64,000 nt of DNA from Bacillus infantis NRRL B-14911 (GCF_000473245.1 NC_022524.1:1946501-2010500); one strand, 5' to 3'; positions 1 to 8,570 are shown, numbered from the stretch's first letter. Made by a program: numbers and translations. The notes: generated from the sequence alone by a model not told the origin.

Positions 1-2
1 GT

Positions 3-251
3 TTTGAGATTATAGGTCTGACGAGGGGAGGGGAGCCGGCTGTATTCGTCCATCAAGAGAATATCTATAAGCAGAAACTGAGGAAAATTAATGTTGTTGA
101 TACAATGGGGGCAGGAGACAGCTTGATTGCAGGGTTTCTGACTGAATATGTTAAGAGCGGCGATGTAGAAAAGGCGCTTGAGAAAGGAACCCTTTCTGCT
201 GAAAAGACATGCCAGGAATATGGGGGATTTGGGTATCCCGCAAACATGTGA
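3..251 (+). CDS. PfkB-family sugar kinase, C-terminal part (fructoselysine 6-kinase-like)
   Basis: This is the last 82 codons of a gene that starts before the window. The visible part carries the PfkB signature DTMGAGDS, with the catalytic Asp in GAGD, and ends in a KTCQEYGGFGYP-like tail. From memory, FrlD fructoselysine 6-kinases end in a similar way (Cys, then G-x-W/F-G-Y). The enzyme would phosphorylate a sugar or Amadori product in the cytoplasm. A GntR regulator starts 65 bp downstream, matching the frlD-frlR order of B. subtilis, which supports an Amadori-compound catabolic operon extending leftwards. The PfkB assignment is secure; the substrate is inferred from the tail and the neighbour only. 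Confidence 0.8.
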   Translation, partial: FEIIGLTRGGEPAVFVHQENIYKQKLRKINVVDTMGAGDSLIAGFLTEYVKSGDVEKALEKGTLSAEKTCQEYGGFGYPANM

Positions 252-316
252 TTCTTTTTATTTCCGGGCGGATTCATGTATAATTATTGTAAAATTGAGA
301 TATTGAGGCGTTGACA

Positions 317-1057
317 ATGGAAAAAGACAATCTAAATCGAGATCAGCTTTATTTATACGAAGAGATCATGACCGGACTCATGCACTATATTAAAAGCAAT
401 GGACTAAAAGAGGGAGATCGAATTCCCACCGAGAAAGAATTGGGAGATTTATTCAAAGCCAGCCGCATATCTATCAGGCGCGCCATCAAGGAATTAGTTG
501 ACGAGGGTACTCTTACAATTGTCAGAGGCAAGGGCACTTTTGTAAGTGCCCCAAGAAAAGAAATTCATTTATTGGACCTGCAGGGTTTTACCGAAGGATT
601 AACAACCGAAAATGACACGATAACGAAAGATATCATTTCCATCCAAAAAATCAAAAGCAATCCGGATTTAGACAAGATTTTTAACAGCCGATATAAAGAG
701 TATATTGAACTTGTGCGAAAGGTCTACCGCAATGACCAGGCGCTAAGCGTAGATTATGCCTATTTGCCTGTGGATCTTTATCCAGGCATCGAAGAAAAAA
801 TAACGCCCGAAAGTTCTACTTTTGCTATTATTCATGATGAGTATGCTGTTAAGTTTAAAAGAGTCCGTAAAAACCTGGAATTTGTCTATCCAGACGAAGA
901 ATTGCAAACACACTTAAAAGTGAATAATTTCAATTTACTTGTCCTGGTGGATAAAGTGATTTATGGTGAACAGGATTTACCTGTCCACTATTCAAAGTAC
1001 TATCTGATTGCTGAACGTGTACAGTTGAGGTTAGAGCATATTATTAATCCTGAATGA
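317..1057 (+). CDS. GntR/HutC-family transcriptional regulator (FrlR-like)
   Basis: A 246-residue protein with an N-terminal winged-helix domain (about residues 10-75, containing GDRIPTEKELGDLF and SRISIRRAIKELV) and a C-terminal UTRA effector-binding domain (about 95-240). This is the HutC subfamily layout, in which a sugar phosphate or similar metabolite releases the repressor from DNA. The ATG at 317 is preferred over the in-frame TTG at 311 because GAGG at 305-308 lies 8 bp upstream of it. It follows the kinase by 65 bp in the same direction and may be co-transcribed with it. By analogy with B. subtilis FrlR it could control fructosamine use; the ligand cannot be read from the sequence. 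Confidence 0.85.
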   Translation: MEKDNLNRDQLYLYEEIMTGLMHYIKSNGLKEGDRIPTEKELGDLFKASRISIRRAIKELVDEGTLTIVRGKGTFVSAPRKEIHLLDLQGFTEGLTTENDTITKDIISIQKIKSNPDLDKIFNSRYKEYIELVRKVYRNDQALSVDYAYLPVDLYPGIEEKITPESSTFAIIHDEYAVKFKRVRKNLEFVYPDEELQTHLKVNNFNLLVLVDKVIYGEQDLPVHYSKYYLIAERVQLRLEHIINPE

Positions 1058-1065
1058 TTTATAAC

Positions 1066-1112
1066 TGTACTTCCGGACTGAAAATCCCTTAGAAACGAAC
1101 GTTTCTGGAAGT
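1066..1112. other. Inverted-repeat region downstream of the GntR gene
   Basis: AGAAACG-AA-CGTTTCT (1091-1106) is a perfect 7-bp inverted repeat, and outer ACTTCC/GGAAGT arms enclose it. There is no T-run, so it is either a weak terminator or a protein-binding palindrome lying upstream of the small ORF at 1153. Confidence 0.35.
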
Positions 1113-1152
1113 TATGGGTAAAAGTACTTCTTCAGGGGGGCGGATGAGATAA

Positions 1153-1431
1153 GTGGAGTTTGAAATAGCAAATTACAATATCACAAGATCATCTGGTTTT
1201 AAGGGATTTGACATCAATTTTGAAGTGGATGGCAAGGCTTTTGTTTTCCTGCTTGGCAATGATAGCCATCCTTTCCCAGTAGGAGTAAAACATCAATTTA
1301 GACTAAAAGGCAATTGCCCACTTTGCGGGAAAGTTATTTTTCCATCACCAATTGGGCAGCAGCCGTGTACATATTTTGCTTATAATAAGCAACAGGATTT
1401 ATTGGTGTATTTTGCGCCATTTTTGCCATAA
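1153..1431 (+). CDS. Small hypothetical protein with a CPLCG motif
   Basis: A 92-residue protein that I do not recognise. The start is GTG at 1153, preceded by a G-rich ribosome binding site (GGGGGGCGG, 1134-1142). No membrane segment or signal peptide is visible. Mid-protein there is a single C-P-L-C-G motif, which could be half of a zinc or other metal site, and a third Cys lies 15-20 residues later (QQPCTYF). It stands alone between a hairpin-rich spacer and a strong terminator at 1461, so it is probably monocistronic. Coding status rests on the ribosome binding site, uninterrupted length and downstream terminator; there is no functional evidence. Confidence 0.55.
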   Translation: MEFEIANYNITRSSGFKGFDINFEVDGKAFVFLLGNDSHPFPVGVKHQFRLKGNCPLCGKVIFPSPIGQQPCTYFAYNKQQDLLVYFAPFLP

Positions 1432-1460
1432 TACTAAAATTTTTTTGATTGATAGCACTT

Positions 1461-1497
1461 ATAGGGAGACTGCTCTGAGCAGCTCCCTATTTATTTT
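1461..1497 (+). terminator. Rho-independent terminator
   Basis: ATAGGGAG and CTGCTC pair with GAGCAG and CTCCCTAT around a short loop, followed by TTATTTT. It ends the 92-residue ORF. Confidence 0.8.
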
Positions 1498-1735
1498 GCC
1501 GGGTGATGGGTTAATGGTCTATTTACCCCAATTTTTTTTGTGAAAGTGCCCAAATTAAACTTTTTTCTATTAAAATGGTATTAACTTAACATATTTCTGA
1601 TAATTTAGATAACTAAGCATTTTTAATGACAAGTATTTGGATCCTGGAAAATAACTTCCAGATGTTTACTTATAACAATAGTTCTAAAGAATTACAAAAT
1701 AGATAAAAAATACTGTTGGTGGGGGGAAGATTAGA
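1498..1735. other. AT-rich leader of the PTS regulator gene, no gene seen
   Basis: About 240 bp of very AT-rich sequence with no credible ORF. It should hold the promoter of the regulator at 1736, but no clear -35/-10 pair stands out. A GGGGGGAAGA ribosome binding site lies just before the ATG. Confidence 0.5.
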
Positions 1736-3676
1736 ATGCTGAATACCCGAATGAGCAGTATTCTAAAAGCTTTAATAGAAACAGATGATGTAATCACAAG
1801 CGAGTACTTGGCAAATATCATACAGGTTACTTCCCGTACAATCAGGAATTCCATAAAAGAGTTAAATATGCTGCTTGCTGAAAATGGCGCTGAAATTAAA
1901 TCGGTCCGCGGAACTGGATATAAATTGACTGTTGGGGATGATGCCAAATTTCAAAATTTGCTGGCTCAAGTTGCAGGAGAAGATTCATTAAAAAGCGGGC
2001 ATATACCGAACCTTCCGGAAGATCGTGTCCAGTTTCTGATCAAGCGGCTTCTTTTTGCTGATAAATATGTGAAACTGGATGACCTGGCTGAAGAATTATT
2101 CATCAGCAAATCTTCCATTCAAAATGATTTAAGAGAGGCCAAAAGGATTTTACAGCAGTATGCTATTACAGTTGAGAAGCGGCCGAATTATGGTCTCAAG
2201 TTAAAGGGAGATGAAGTTAAACTTCGCTTTTGCATGTCCCAGTATATTTACAATCGGGAAAAAACGGTCCTTGACCTATTTGAAAGCCGCATGTCCATTC
2301 TTCCAAAAGAAGAAGTCCAGCTGATCCGTAAAATTATTCTTGATCAAGTGCGGGTAAGCGGTATATCACTTTCCGACATGGGCCTGAATAATTTGATCAC
2401 TCATATTGCCATTGCCTGCTGCAGAATACGATGTGAAAAATATGTAATGATATTCCCGAAAGACATGCATGAAATCATAAACCAAAAGGAGTATATAGTA
2501 GCTTCTGAAATAGTCCAGGAAATAAATAAACATCTTTTCGTAGAGTTTCCAGAGTCGGAAATTGCCTATATAGCCATTCATTTAATGGGGATCAGAATGA
2601 TTGCTCATTTTCATTTGAATGAAACAGAAATACGCAGTCTTGTTGATGAGGAAGTCTTTAATCTGGCAAAAAAAATCCTGAGTATGATTGAACAAAAGCT
2701 AAAGCTGGGCATTAAAAATGATAAAGAATTGTTTGTTAGCATGTGTTTGCATCTTAAGCCCGCATTAAATCGGTTCCGATTCGGCATGAATATCCGGAAC
2801 CCGATGCTGGATGCGATAAAAGCTAACTATCCGGTAGCCTTTCAGGCAGGCGTCCTGGCTGGAATTTGTATCAAAGAAGAATATGGATACCAAATTGGTG
2901 AAAGCGAGGTCGCCTATCTGGCTCTTCACTTTGGTGCGGCGATGGAGAGAGTCAAAGCAAACCATTCAGTCAAACGCTGTCTGATTGTCTGTGCTTCAGG
3001 AGTCGGCAGTGCCCGGCTTTTATACCACAAGCTGGAGTCCCAATTTGGTTCCAGGCTGGAGCTGGCAGGAACAACAGAATATTATAAAATAAATGAAATC
3101 CCGCTGGATACGATCGATTTTATTGTCAGTACAGTTCCCATTGCCTCTGAGCTTCCAGTCCCGGTCATTCAGGTGAACACCATACTTGGGGGAACAGATT
3201 TATTAAAGATTGAAAGAGTACTGGATGATTATACCGGACAGTCTTTCGCTTATACAAGAAAAGAGCTGGTTTTCCTGCAGAAGGAATTTGAAACAAAGGA
3301 AGAAGTTTTAAAGTTTCTGGCACGTGAATTAACAGATCTAGGTTTGACTGATGAACACTTCTTGCCTGCTGTTTTGGAAAGGGAGGAAGTTTCTCCAACT
3401 TGCTTTGGAAACCTGGTTGCCATACCTCATCCGATTATGCCGCGAACGGATGAAACATTCTGGGCTATATGCACACTTCAGAAACCTGTCGACTGGGATG
3501 ATAAGCGGGTTCAATTTGTTTGTTTGCTATGTGTAAGAAAAAACAGTAAAGAAGACTTGGTCAATATGTACAAGCTCCTGATAGAAGTGGTAGAGGACAG
3601 CACTCTGGTACATCATTTATTGAAATGTAAAACCTATAAAGAGTTTATCTCTGTTTTTCTAAGCAAAAAAAAATAA
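1736..3676 (+). CDS. PRD-containing transcriptional activator with EIIB and EIIA domains (LicR/CelR type)
   Basis: A 646-residue multidomain PTS regulator. In order it has an N-terminal HTH (about 5-60), an Mga-like HTH (about 80-165), two PTS regulation domains (about 185-290 and 300-405), an EIIB-like domain with Cys419 in CASGVGSA, and a fructose/mannitol-type EIIA domain with His565 in AIPHPIM. In this family, phosphorylation by HPr activates the PRDs, and phosphorylation by the cognate EIIB restrains activity when substrate is absent. The gene lies directly upstream of the cellobiose/chitobiose-type PTS genes in the same direction, so it is their probable activator. The TTTCC-N10-GGAAA box at 3815 is its likely binding site. 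Length and domain order match LicR and CelR. Confidence 0.92.
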   Translation: MLNTRMSSILKALIETDDVITSEYLANIIQVTSRTIRNSIKELNMLLAENGAEIKSVRGTGYKLTVGDDAKFQNLLAQVAGEDSLKSGHIPNLPEDRVQFLIKRLLFADKYVKLDDLAEELFISKSSIQNDLREAKRILQQYAITVEKRPNYGLKLKGDEVKLRFCMSQYIYNREKTVLDLFESRMSILPKEEVQLIRKIILDQVRVSGISLSDMGLNNLITHIAIACCRIRCEKYVMIFPKDMHEIINQKEYIVASEIVQEINKHLFVEFPESEIAYIAIHLMGIRMIAHFHLNETEIRSLVDEEVFNLAKKILSMIEQKLKLGIKNDKELFVSMCLHLKPALNRFRFGMNIRNPMLDAIKANYPVAFQAGVLAGICIKEEYGYQIGESEVAYLALHFGAAMERVKANHSVKRCLIVCASGVGSARLLYHKLESQFGSRLELAGTTEYYKINEIPLDTIDFIVSTVPIASELPVPVIQVNTILGGTDLLKIERVLDDYTGQSFAYTRKELVFLQKEFETKEEVLKFLARELTDLGLTDEHFLPAVLEREEVSPTCFGNLVAIPHPIMPRTDETFWAICTLQKPVDWDDKRVQFVCLLCVRKNSKEDLVNMYKLLIEVVEDSTLVHHLLKCKTYKEFISVFLSKKK

Positions 3677-3688
3677 ATGCCGTTCCAC

Positions 3689-3718
3689 CATGCCAGTCAA
3701 CTTGGCATAGTGTTTTTA
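3689..3718 (+). terminator. Probable terminator after the PTS regulator
   Basis: ATGCCA (3690-3695) pairs with TGGCAT (3703-3708), followed at 3711 by a short T-run. The stem is only 6 bp, so termination may be partial. Confidence 0.5.
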
Positions 3719-3814
3719 AGTTTGTAAACAAACGAAATGACGAAGAAGATAAAGTTTAAAAAAATTACTTCAGCTGAAGGAAAAATAAAATAGTCAGAAT
3801 TGTCTAATAAAAAA

Positions 3815-3834
3815 TTTCCGTTGCTCAACGGAAA
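3815..3834. promoter_or_regulatory. CelR/LicR-like activator box
   Basis: TTTCCGTTG-CT-CAACGGAAA is a perfect 9-bp inverted repeat. Its TTTCC-N10-GGAAA layout matches the CelR box described for the pneumococcal cellobiose PTS operon, as I remember it. It is centred about 54 bp upstream of the likely transcription start, a typical position for an activator. Confidence 0.6.
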
Positions 3835-3843
3835 AAGTGTATG

Positions 3844-3872
3844 TGTTAATGGAAGCGTTTTCATTTTAATAT
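3844..3872 (+). promoter_or_regulatory. Candidate promoter of the chitobiose/cellobiose PTS operon
   Basis: TAATAT (3867-3872) can serve as -10, with a poor -35 (TGTTAA, 3844-3849) 17 bp upstream. A weak -35 fits a promoter that needs an activator. The cre site lies between the two boxes. Confidence 0.4.
3849..3863 (+). promoter_or_regulatory. cre site (CcpA-binding)
   Basis: ATGGAAGCGTTTTCA matches the WTGNAANCGNWNNCW consensus at every defined position. It overlaps the candidate promoter spacer, so CcpA should repress the PTS operon when glucose is present. Confidence 0.85.
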
Positions 3873-3916
3873 TAAGGTACGAGCAAGGAGATTCCACTTA
3901 AAAGAGGGGTGATAAA

Positions 3917-4222
3917 GTGAACATATTGCTGTGCTGTTCAGCCGGGATGTCTACAAGTCTATTAGTTACAAAGATGGAGAAAAGTGCAAGAGAACAAGAT
4001 AAAGAATATACCATTTGGGCTGTTTCAAGTGATGCGGTGCACCACCATATTGACAGGGCGGATGTGCTGCTTCTAGGCCCTCAAGTGCGTTTTATGCTTC
4101 CTCAATTGAAGAAGCTGGGTGAAGAAAAAAAGATCCCGGTTGACGTAATTAATATCGTTCACTATGGCACATGCAATGGGACCGAAGTATTAAGCTTTGC
4201 AGAAAAATTAGTAAATAAATAG
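3917..4222 (+). CDS. PTS lactose/cellobiose/chitobiose-family EIIB component (first copy)
   Basis: A 101-residue cytoplasmic EIIB. The phosphocysteine is Cys7 in the family motif C-S-A-G-M-S-T-S. It receives phosphate from EIIA (gene at 6873) and passes it to the sugar carried by EIIC. The start is GTG at 3917, behind AGAGGGGTGA. It is first in the operon and is followed 14 bp later by EIIC. A paralogue with a near-identical layout lies at 6475; the two share long blocks such as [11 protein letters not shown] and EEK-IPVD. Family is certain; cellobiose versus chitobiose cannot be told from EIIB alone. Confidence 0.93.
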   Translation: MNILLCCSAGMSTSLLVTKMEKSAREQDKEYTIWAVSSDAVHHHIDRADVLLLGPQVRFMLPQLKKLGEEKKIPVDVINIVHYGTCNGTEVLSFAEKLVNK

Positions 4223-4236
4223 GGGGAGTGAGTTTA

Positions 4237-5586
4237 ATGAGCAAAATGAATGATTTCCTTGAAAATAAGGTGATGCCTGTGGCAGGCAGGGTAGCGGGCC
4301 AGCGCCATCTTCAGGCACTCCGTGATGGAATTATCCTGACGATGCCGCTGATTATTGTCGGTTCATTATTCCTGATTCTTGGTTTCTTGCCTATTCCCGG
4401 CTATGACGACTTCATGGCAAATACATTCGGTGATCAATGGCTGACAAAGCTGATGTATCCAGTGGGTGCGACCTTCGATATTATGGCCTTGATTGCCGCC
4501 TTTGGCATAGCTTACCGCCTTGCTGAAAAATATGGAGTGGATGCGCTGTCTGCAGGTGCAATTTCTGTTGCGGCATTTCTTTTGGCAACACCGTACCAGG
4601 TCTCCTTTACGCCAGACGGAGCATCAGAAGCAGTACTTGTAGGAGGAGCGATCCCGGCCGCTTTAATGGGAAGCAAGGGACTTTTTGTAGCGATGCTTAT
4701 TGCCATGCTCTCAACGGAAATATACCGATTTATCATCCAAAAAAATATCATTATAAAAATGCCTGATGGCGTACCGCCTGCTGTCAGCAAATCATTCGTT
4801 GCACTCATTCCAGGTTTTATTGTTATCACGGTCATTTGGGTTCTTCGCCTGCTAGTAGAGCAGACGGATTTTCAGAGCTTGCATAATATCATTGGCGAAG
4901 TGCTTGGAAAACCACTTGGCATTCTGGGCGGAAGTTTGATTGGCAGCCTGGTTGCAGTATTTCTTGTACAGCTGTTATGGTCCTGTGGATTACATGGAGC
5001 TTCCATTGTTGGAGGAGTAATGGGGCCAATTTGGCTCTCAGCAATGGATGCCAACCGCCTTGCGTTCCAGGGGGGCGAAACTTTGCCGAATATATTCACA
5101 CAGCAATTTTTCGATATCTTTGTATATATAGGAGGAAGCGGCGCAACGTTAGCATTGGTGCTTGCGATGATTTTGAGGGCACGAAGCAAGCAAATGAAGC
5201 AATTAGGCCGTTTAGCTATCGGGCCGGGACTATTCAATATTAACGAACCTGTCGTATTTGGAATGCCAATTGTGATGAACCCTATTTTGATCGTTCCGTT
5301 TGTACTTACACCGCTTGTAATGGTCTTAACCACCTATATTGGCATGAGTACAGGGCTGGTCGCAAAACCGGCAGGCATTGCGGTTCCATGGACAATGCCT
5401 CCGATTATCGGGGGATATTTGGCAGCAGGAGGAAAAATGTCAGGTGCTGTCCTGCAATTAATAAACTTTGCCTTAGCTTTTACCATCTATTATCCTTTCT
5501 TCCGCATCTGGGATAAACAAAAGCTCGTTGAAGAAGGCGGTTTTCAGCCTCCAGTCGATGCCAATAAAAAAGTTGCAAGCATGTAA
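4237..5586 (+). CDS. PTS cellobiose/chitobiose transporter EIIC
   Basis: A 449-residue polytopic membrane permease of the lactose/cellobiose EIIC family (CelB/ChbC/LicC), with about ten hydrophobic segments. It includes the NINEPVVFG-type substrate-site motif near residues 330-340 (FNINEPVVFGMPIVMNP). It carries the disaccharide across the membrane while EIIB phosphorylates it. ATG 4237 is chosen over the in-frame GTG 4228 because AGGGGGAG at 4221-4228 is correctly spaced for it. It sits between EIIB and the ChbG-type deacetylase in a tight operon. The deacetylase and GH4 neighbours favour chitobiose over cellobiose. Confidence 0.92.
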   Translation: MSKMNDFLENKVMPVAGRVAGQRHLQALRDGIILTMPLIIVGSLFLILGFLPIPGYDDFMANTFGDQWLTKLMYPVGATFDIMALIAAFGIAYRLAEKYGVDALSAGAISVAAFLLATPYQVSFTPDGASEAVLVGGAIPAALMGSKGLFVAMLIAMLSTEIYRFIIQKNIIIKMPDGVPPAVSKSFVALIPGFIVITVIWVLRLLVEQTDFQSLHNIIGEVLGKPLGILGGSLIGSLVAVFLVQLLWSCGLHGASIVGGVMGPIWLSAMDANRLAFQGGETLPNIFTQQFFDIFVYIGGSGATLALVLAMILRARSKQMKQLGRLAIGPGLFNINEPVVFGMPIVMNPILIVPFVLTPLVMVLTTYIGMSTGLVAKPAGIAVPWTMPPIIGGYLAAGGKMSGAVLQLINFALAFTIYYPFFRIWDKQKLVEEGGFQPPVDANKKVASM

Positions 5587-5598
5587 GGAGCTGAAGTA

Positions 5599-6342
5599 AT
5601 GACTAAGTTAATCATCAATGCCGATGATTTCGGCTATTCAAAAGGAGTTAATCTGGGAATCATTGAAGCCTTTCAAAATGGTGTGGTTACCTCAACCACA
5701 TTAATGGCAAATATGCCTGGAGCAGAACATGCTGCCGGACTGGCGAAGAATAACCCTGGCCTTGGAGTGGGAATCCATTTCGTGTTGACCTGCGGAAGGC
5801 CGGTAAGCAATGAAGCGGCCTCGCTTGTAAATAGCCAAGGAGAATTTAACAGGATATCGGCAATAGAGGAGGATGGAATTCCAGAGGAAATTGAACTTGA
5901 ATTAAGGAGCCAATTTGAAAAGTTCATTTCTTTTGGCATAATACCCACTCATATCGACAGCCATCATCATGTGCATTCACTTCCAAATGTTTATCCCGCT
6001 GTAGAAAAAATAGCCAGGGAAAATCAATTGCCTATTAGAAAAGTAAGTTCAGATCCAAACCCATTGCAGCCTGTCCAATATTTTAATCATGAATTTTATG
6101 GAGATCAGCTGACGACAGAGTATTTGCTCGAACTGCTTGATAAAGCACGTCCTTATGAAACTGCAGAGTTAATGACACATCCTGCTTTTGTTGATGAACA
6201 GGTCTATGCTGGCAGTTCATATGCTTTGCAGCGTGTCAGAGAACTAACCATATTAACCGACCCTGCTGTTCAAACGGCCATTACTGACAAGGGCATAGAC
6301 CTTATAACCTTTAGGGAGGTTTCTATTAAGTCCGTGGTTTGA
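5599..6342 (+). CDS. chbG: ChbG/YdjC-family carbohydrate deacetylase
   Basis: A 247-residue YdjC/ChbG-family enzyme. It has the NADDFG motif (residues 7-12) holding the metal-binding and catalytic Asp pair, and a His cluster THIDSHHHVH (117-126). E. coli ChbG removes one acetyl group from chitobiose 6-phosphate or chitotriose 6-phosphate, which is needed for both induction and hydrolysis by ChbF. The gene lies 12 bp after EIIC, with EIIB, EIIA and GH4 genes around it, so it reproduces the gene content of chbBCAFG. It has no signal peptide, fitting an intracellular phosphorylated substrate. It is the best evidence that this PTS handles chitin disaccharides. Confidence 0.88.
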   Translation: MTKLIINADDFGYSKGVNLGIIEAFQNGVVTSTTLMANMPGAEHAAGLAKNNPGLGVGIHFVLTCGRPVSNEAASLVNSQGEFNRISAIEEDGIPEEIELELRSQFEKFISFGIIPTHIDSHHHVHSLPNVYPAVEKIARENQLPIRKVSSDPNPLQPVQYFNHEFYGDQLTTEYLLELLDKARPYETAELMTHPAFVDEQVYAGSSYALQRVRELTILTDPAVQTAITDKGIDLITFREVSIKSVV

Positions 6343-6350
6343 AAGGGATG

Positions 6351-6389
6351 AACAGGTTCCTGGACTGGCATGGTCCGGAACCTGTTTAG
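6351..6389 (+). terminator. Strong intra-operon hairpin, possible attenuator
   Basis: AACAGGTTCC (6351-6360) pairs with GGAACCTGTT (6377-6386), and the inner GGAC/GGTCC extends the stem. Only three Ts follow, so it may be a partial terminator or an RNA-processing and stability element between chbG and the second EIIB. Confidence 0.55.
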
Positions 6390-6474
6390 ATGAATTCCAG
6401 TGATAAAAAAAGAATTAATGAATTTTATGGAGGACATTTTTTGCAAGATAAACAAATCAGGGAGGAATAAGAGG

Positions 6475-6789
6475 ATGAATATTTTGCTATGCTGCGCAGC
6501 AGGAATGTCTACAAGCTTATTGGTGACTAAAATGGAAACAGCAGCTAAAAGCCAGGGCATTGAGGCAAAGATTTGGGCGGAAGGGGCAGATGCAGTTAAA
6601 CGGCATATTGACAATGCAGATGTATTGCTCCTTGGTCCGCAGGTGCGTTACTTGATGCCTCAAATGAAAAAGCTATGCGAGGAAAAAAATATACCAGTTG
6701 ATTCTATTAATCCTGTTCATTATGGAATGTGCAATGGACCGGAAGTTTTAAAGGCTGCTATTGATCTGATTAACGGTCAAAAGGGATAG
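6475..6789 (+). CDS. PTS lactose/cellobiose/chitobiose-family EIIB component (second copy)
   Basis: A 104-residue EIIB paralogue with phosphocysteine Cys7 in [11 protein letters not shown] 6475 is chosen because GGAGG at 6461-6465 lies upstream of it and the protein then aligns end to end with the first EIIB; in-frame ATGs from 6400 onward lack this. By eye the two EIIBs are roughly 60-65% identical, with most differences in the N-terminal half after the active site. It follows the hairpin at 6351 and precedes EIIA by 83 bp. The duplicate could broaden substrate range, partner a different EIIC elsewhere, or reflect a recent tandem duplication. Confidence 0.92.
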   Translation: MNILLCCAAGMSTSLLVTKMETAAKSQGIEAKIWAEGADAVKRHIDNADVLLLGPQVRYLMPQMKKLCEEKNIPVDSINPVHYGMCNGPEVLKAAIDLINGQKG

Positions 6790-6872
6790 CTTCATAGGTT
6801 CCCTTCTTGCACATGAAATAGGTAGAACGTGTCTTTTATAAATAAATCATAAAAGGAAGGGATGTTTTCTTT

Positions 6873-7202
6873 ATGGCTGGCATCGAAGAGACAATCTTTC
6901 AAATCATCCTTCACGGCGGCAATGGGAAAAGCTCTGCCATGGAAGCAATTGCTGCTGCCAAGAGCGGGGACATACCAGGGGCAAGAAAGAAAATAGAGGA
7001 AGCTGCTAATGAACTGAATAGCGCGCATCTCATCCAAACGTCTCTGATCCAAAGGGAAGTGAGAGGAGAAAGTACAGAGATTACTTTGTTAATGGTGCAT
7101 GCTCAGGACCATCTTATGAATGCGATTACGATAAAAGACATGGCAGGCGAATTTGTAGACTTGTATGAGCACGTAAATCTATCCGGAGGTGTGAATGCAT
7201 GA
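6873..7202 (+). CDS. PTS lactose/cellobiose/chitobiose-family EIIA component
   Basis: A 109-residue all-helical EIIA of the lactose/cellobiose family (LacF/CelC/LicA). The phosphorylated His is His76 in MVHAQDHLM, and the second His of the motif is His80. It accepts phosphate from HPr and passes it to either EIIB. The ribosome binding site AAGGAAGGGATG is correctly placed. Its stop codon overlaps the start of the GH4 gene (ATGA at 7199-7202), indicating translational coupling. Together with the genes at 3917, 4237 and 6475 it completes one PTS permease. Confidence 0.93.
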   Translation: MAGIEETIFQIILHGGNGKSSAMEAIAAAKSGDIPGARKKIEEAANELNSAHLIQTSLIQREVRGESTEITLLMVHAQDHLMNAITIKDMAGEFVDLYEHVNLSGGVNA

Positions 7203-8527
7203 AAAAAGGAATAAAAATAGCTACCATTGGTGGGGGGTCAAGTTATACTCCTGAGTTAGTTGAAGGCTTTATTAAGAGGTATCATGAGCTGCCGGTAAGT
7301 GAGCTCTGGCTGGTTGATGTAGAAGCTGGAAAAGAGAAGCTCGAGATTGTAGGGAATCTCGCTAAACGGATGGTTCAGAAGGCAGGGCTCCCCATTGAAG
7401 TTCATCTGTCCCTTGATCGTAAAGAAGCCTTGAAGAATGCAGATTTTGTAACAACGCAATTTCGGGTAGGATTATTAGATGCACGGGCAAAGGATGAAAG
7501 AATCCCTTTAAAATACGGGGTGCTGGGACAAGAAACAAACGGTCCTGGTGGATTATTCAAGGGCTTGCGGACCATACCGGTTATTTTAGATATTTGCAGA
7601 GATATGGAGGAATTGTGTCCTGATGCCTGGCTGATTAACTTTACAAATCCTGCTGGAATGGTAACGGAAGCAGTGCTCCGCTATTCTAATTACAAAAAGG
7701 TAGTTGGCCTCTGCAATGTACCTATAGGAATGGAAATGGGAATTGCTAAACTGCTTGATGTGGAACATTCCCGGATCCGGATCGATTTTGCCGGATTGAA
7801 TCACATGGTATATGGTCTGGATGTGTACCTGGATGGGGAGAGTGTAAAAGGAAAAGTAATAGACCTTCTCACTGATCCGCAGAACAGCAGCTTTGTAAAG
7901 AATGTTCAGGGAATTGGATGGGAAACATCTTTTCTTAAAGCCCTAAACGTTCTTCCATGCCCATACCATCTGTATTATTATAAAACGAGGGAAATGGTAG
8001 AGAAGGACTTGAAAAATTCAGAGATGGAAGGTACCCGTGCAGAGGTAGTCCAAAAACTTGAAAATGACCTTTTCGAACTTTATAAGGATCCCAACCTGGA
8101 CATTAAGCCGCCGCAGCTTGAGAAACGCGGAGGCGCATACTATTCTGATGCAGCTGTCCGGTTGATTTCTTCTATGTACAATGACAAACGCGATATCCAG
8201 CCTGTCAATACATTGAATAATGGAGCGATAGCGAGCCTTCCGGATGATTCAGCAGTCGAGGTAAGCTGTATTATTACCAAGGATGGCCCAAGGCCTATTG
8301 TCATGGGTGATCTCCCTGTGCCGGTCCGCGGATTGGTCCAGCAGATAAAATCTTTTGAACGAGTCGCTGCAGAAGCTGCTGTCACGGGAGATTATGATAA
8401 AGCTGTCCTGGCACTGACGATCAATCCTTTAGTTGCATCTGACAAGCTGGCAAAGCAAATTGTGGACGAAATGCTTGAAGCCCACAAAGAACATTTGCCG
8501 CAGTTTTTTAATAAGGTAGAAGCATAG
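7199..8527 (+). CDS. GH4 6-phospho-beta-glucosidase / chitobiose-6-phosphate hydrolase (ChbF/LicH/CelF-like)
   Basis: A 442-residue GH4 enzyme. The N-terminal NAD-binding loop is [10 protein letters not shown] (11-20). Metal and catalytic residues are recognisable as Cys172 in LCNVPIG and His202 in [10 protein letters not shown]4 enzymes cleave 6-phospho-disaccharides by an NAD+- and Mn2+-dependent redox-elimination mechanism in the cytoplasm. It is the last gene of the operon, overlapping EIIA by 4 bp, and is followed by a terminator at 8536. With ChbG present, its most likely substrate is mono-deacetylated chitobiose 6-phosphate; cellobiose 6-phosphate is the alternative. Confidence 0.92.
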   Translation: MKKGIKIATIGGGSSYTPELVEGFIKRYHELPVSELWLVDVEAGKEKLEIVGNLAKRMVQKAGLPIEVHLSLDRKEALKNADFVTTQFRVGLLDARAKDERIPLKYGVLGQETNGPGGLFKGLRTIPVILDICRDMEELCPDAWLINFTNPAGMVTEAVLRYSNYKKVVGLCNVPIGMEMGIAKLLDVEHSRIRIDFAGLNHMVYGLDVYLDGESVKGKVIDLLTDPQNSSFVKNVQGIGWETSFLKALNVLPCPYHLYYYKTREMVEKDLKNSEMEGTRAEVVQKLENDLFELYKDPNLDIKPPQLEKRGGAYYSDAAVRLISSMYNDKRDIQPVNTLNNGAIASLPDDSAVEVSCIITKDGPRPIVMGDLPVPVRGLVQQIKSFERVAAEAAVTGDYDKAVLALTINPLVASDKLAKQIVDEMLEAHKEHLPQFFNKVEA

Positions 8528-8535
8528 AATACATA

Positions 8536-8570
8536 AGAATCTGGCTGCTGGGGCTGGATTCTTTCTTTTG
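8536..8570 (+). terminator. Terminator of the PTS operon
   Basis: AGAATC pairs with GATTCT, with inner GC-rich pairs, followed by TTTCTTTT. Confidence 0.75.

Noticed and set aside
4512-5333. Long minus-strand ORFs opposite the EIIC gene
   Set aside because: They are antisense shadows of a well-supported membrane protein gene, with Ser/Pro/Ile-rich products typical of reverse-frame translation.
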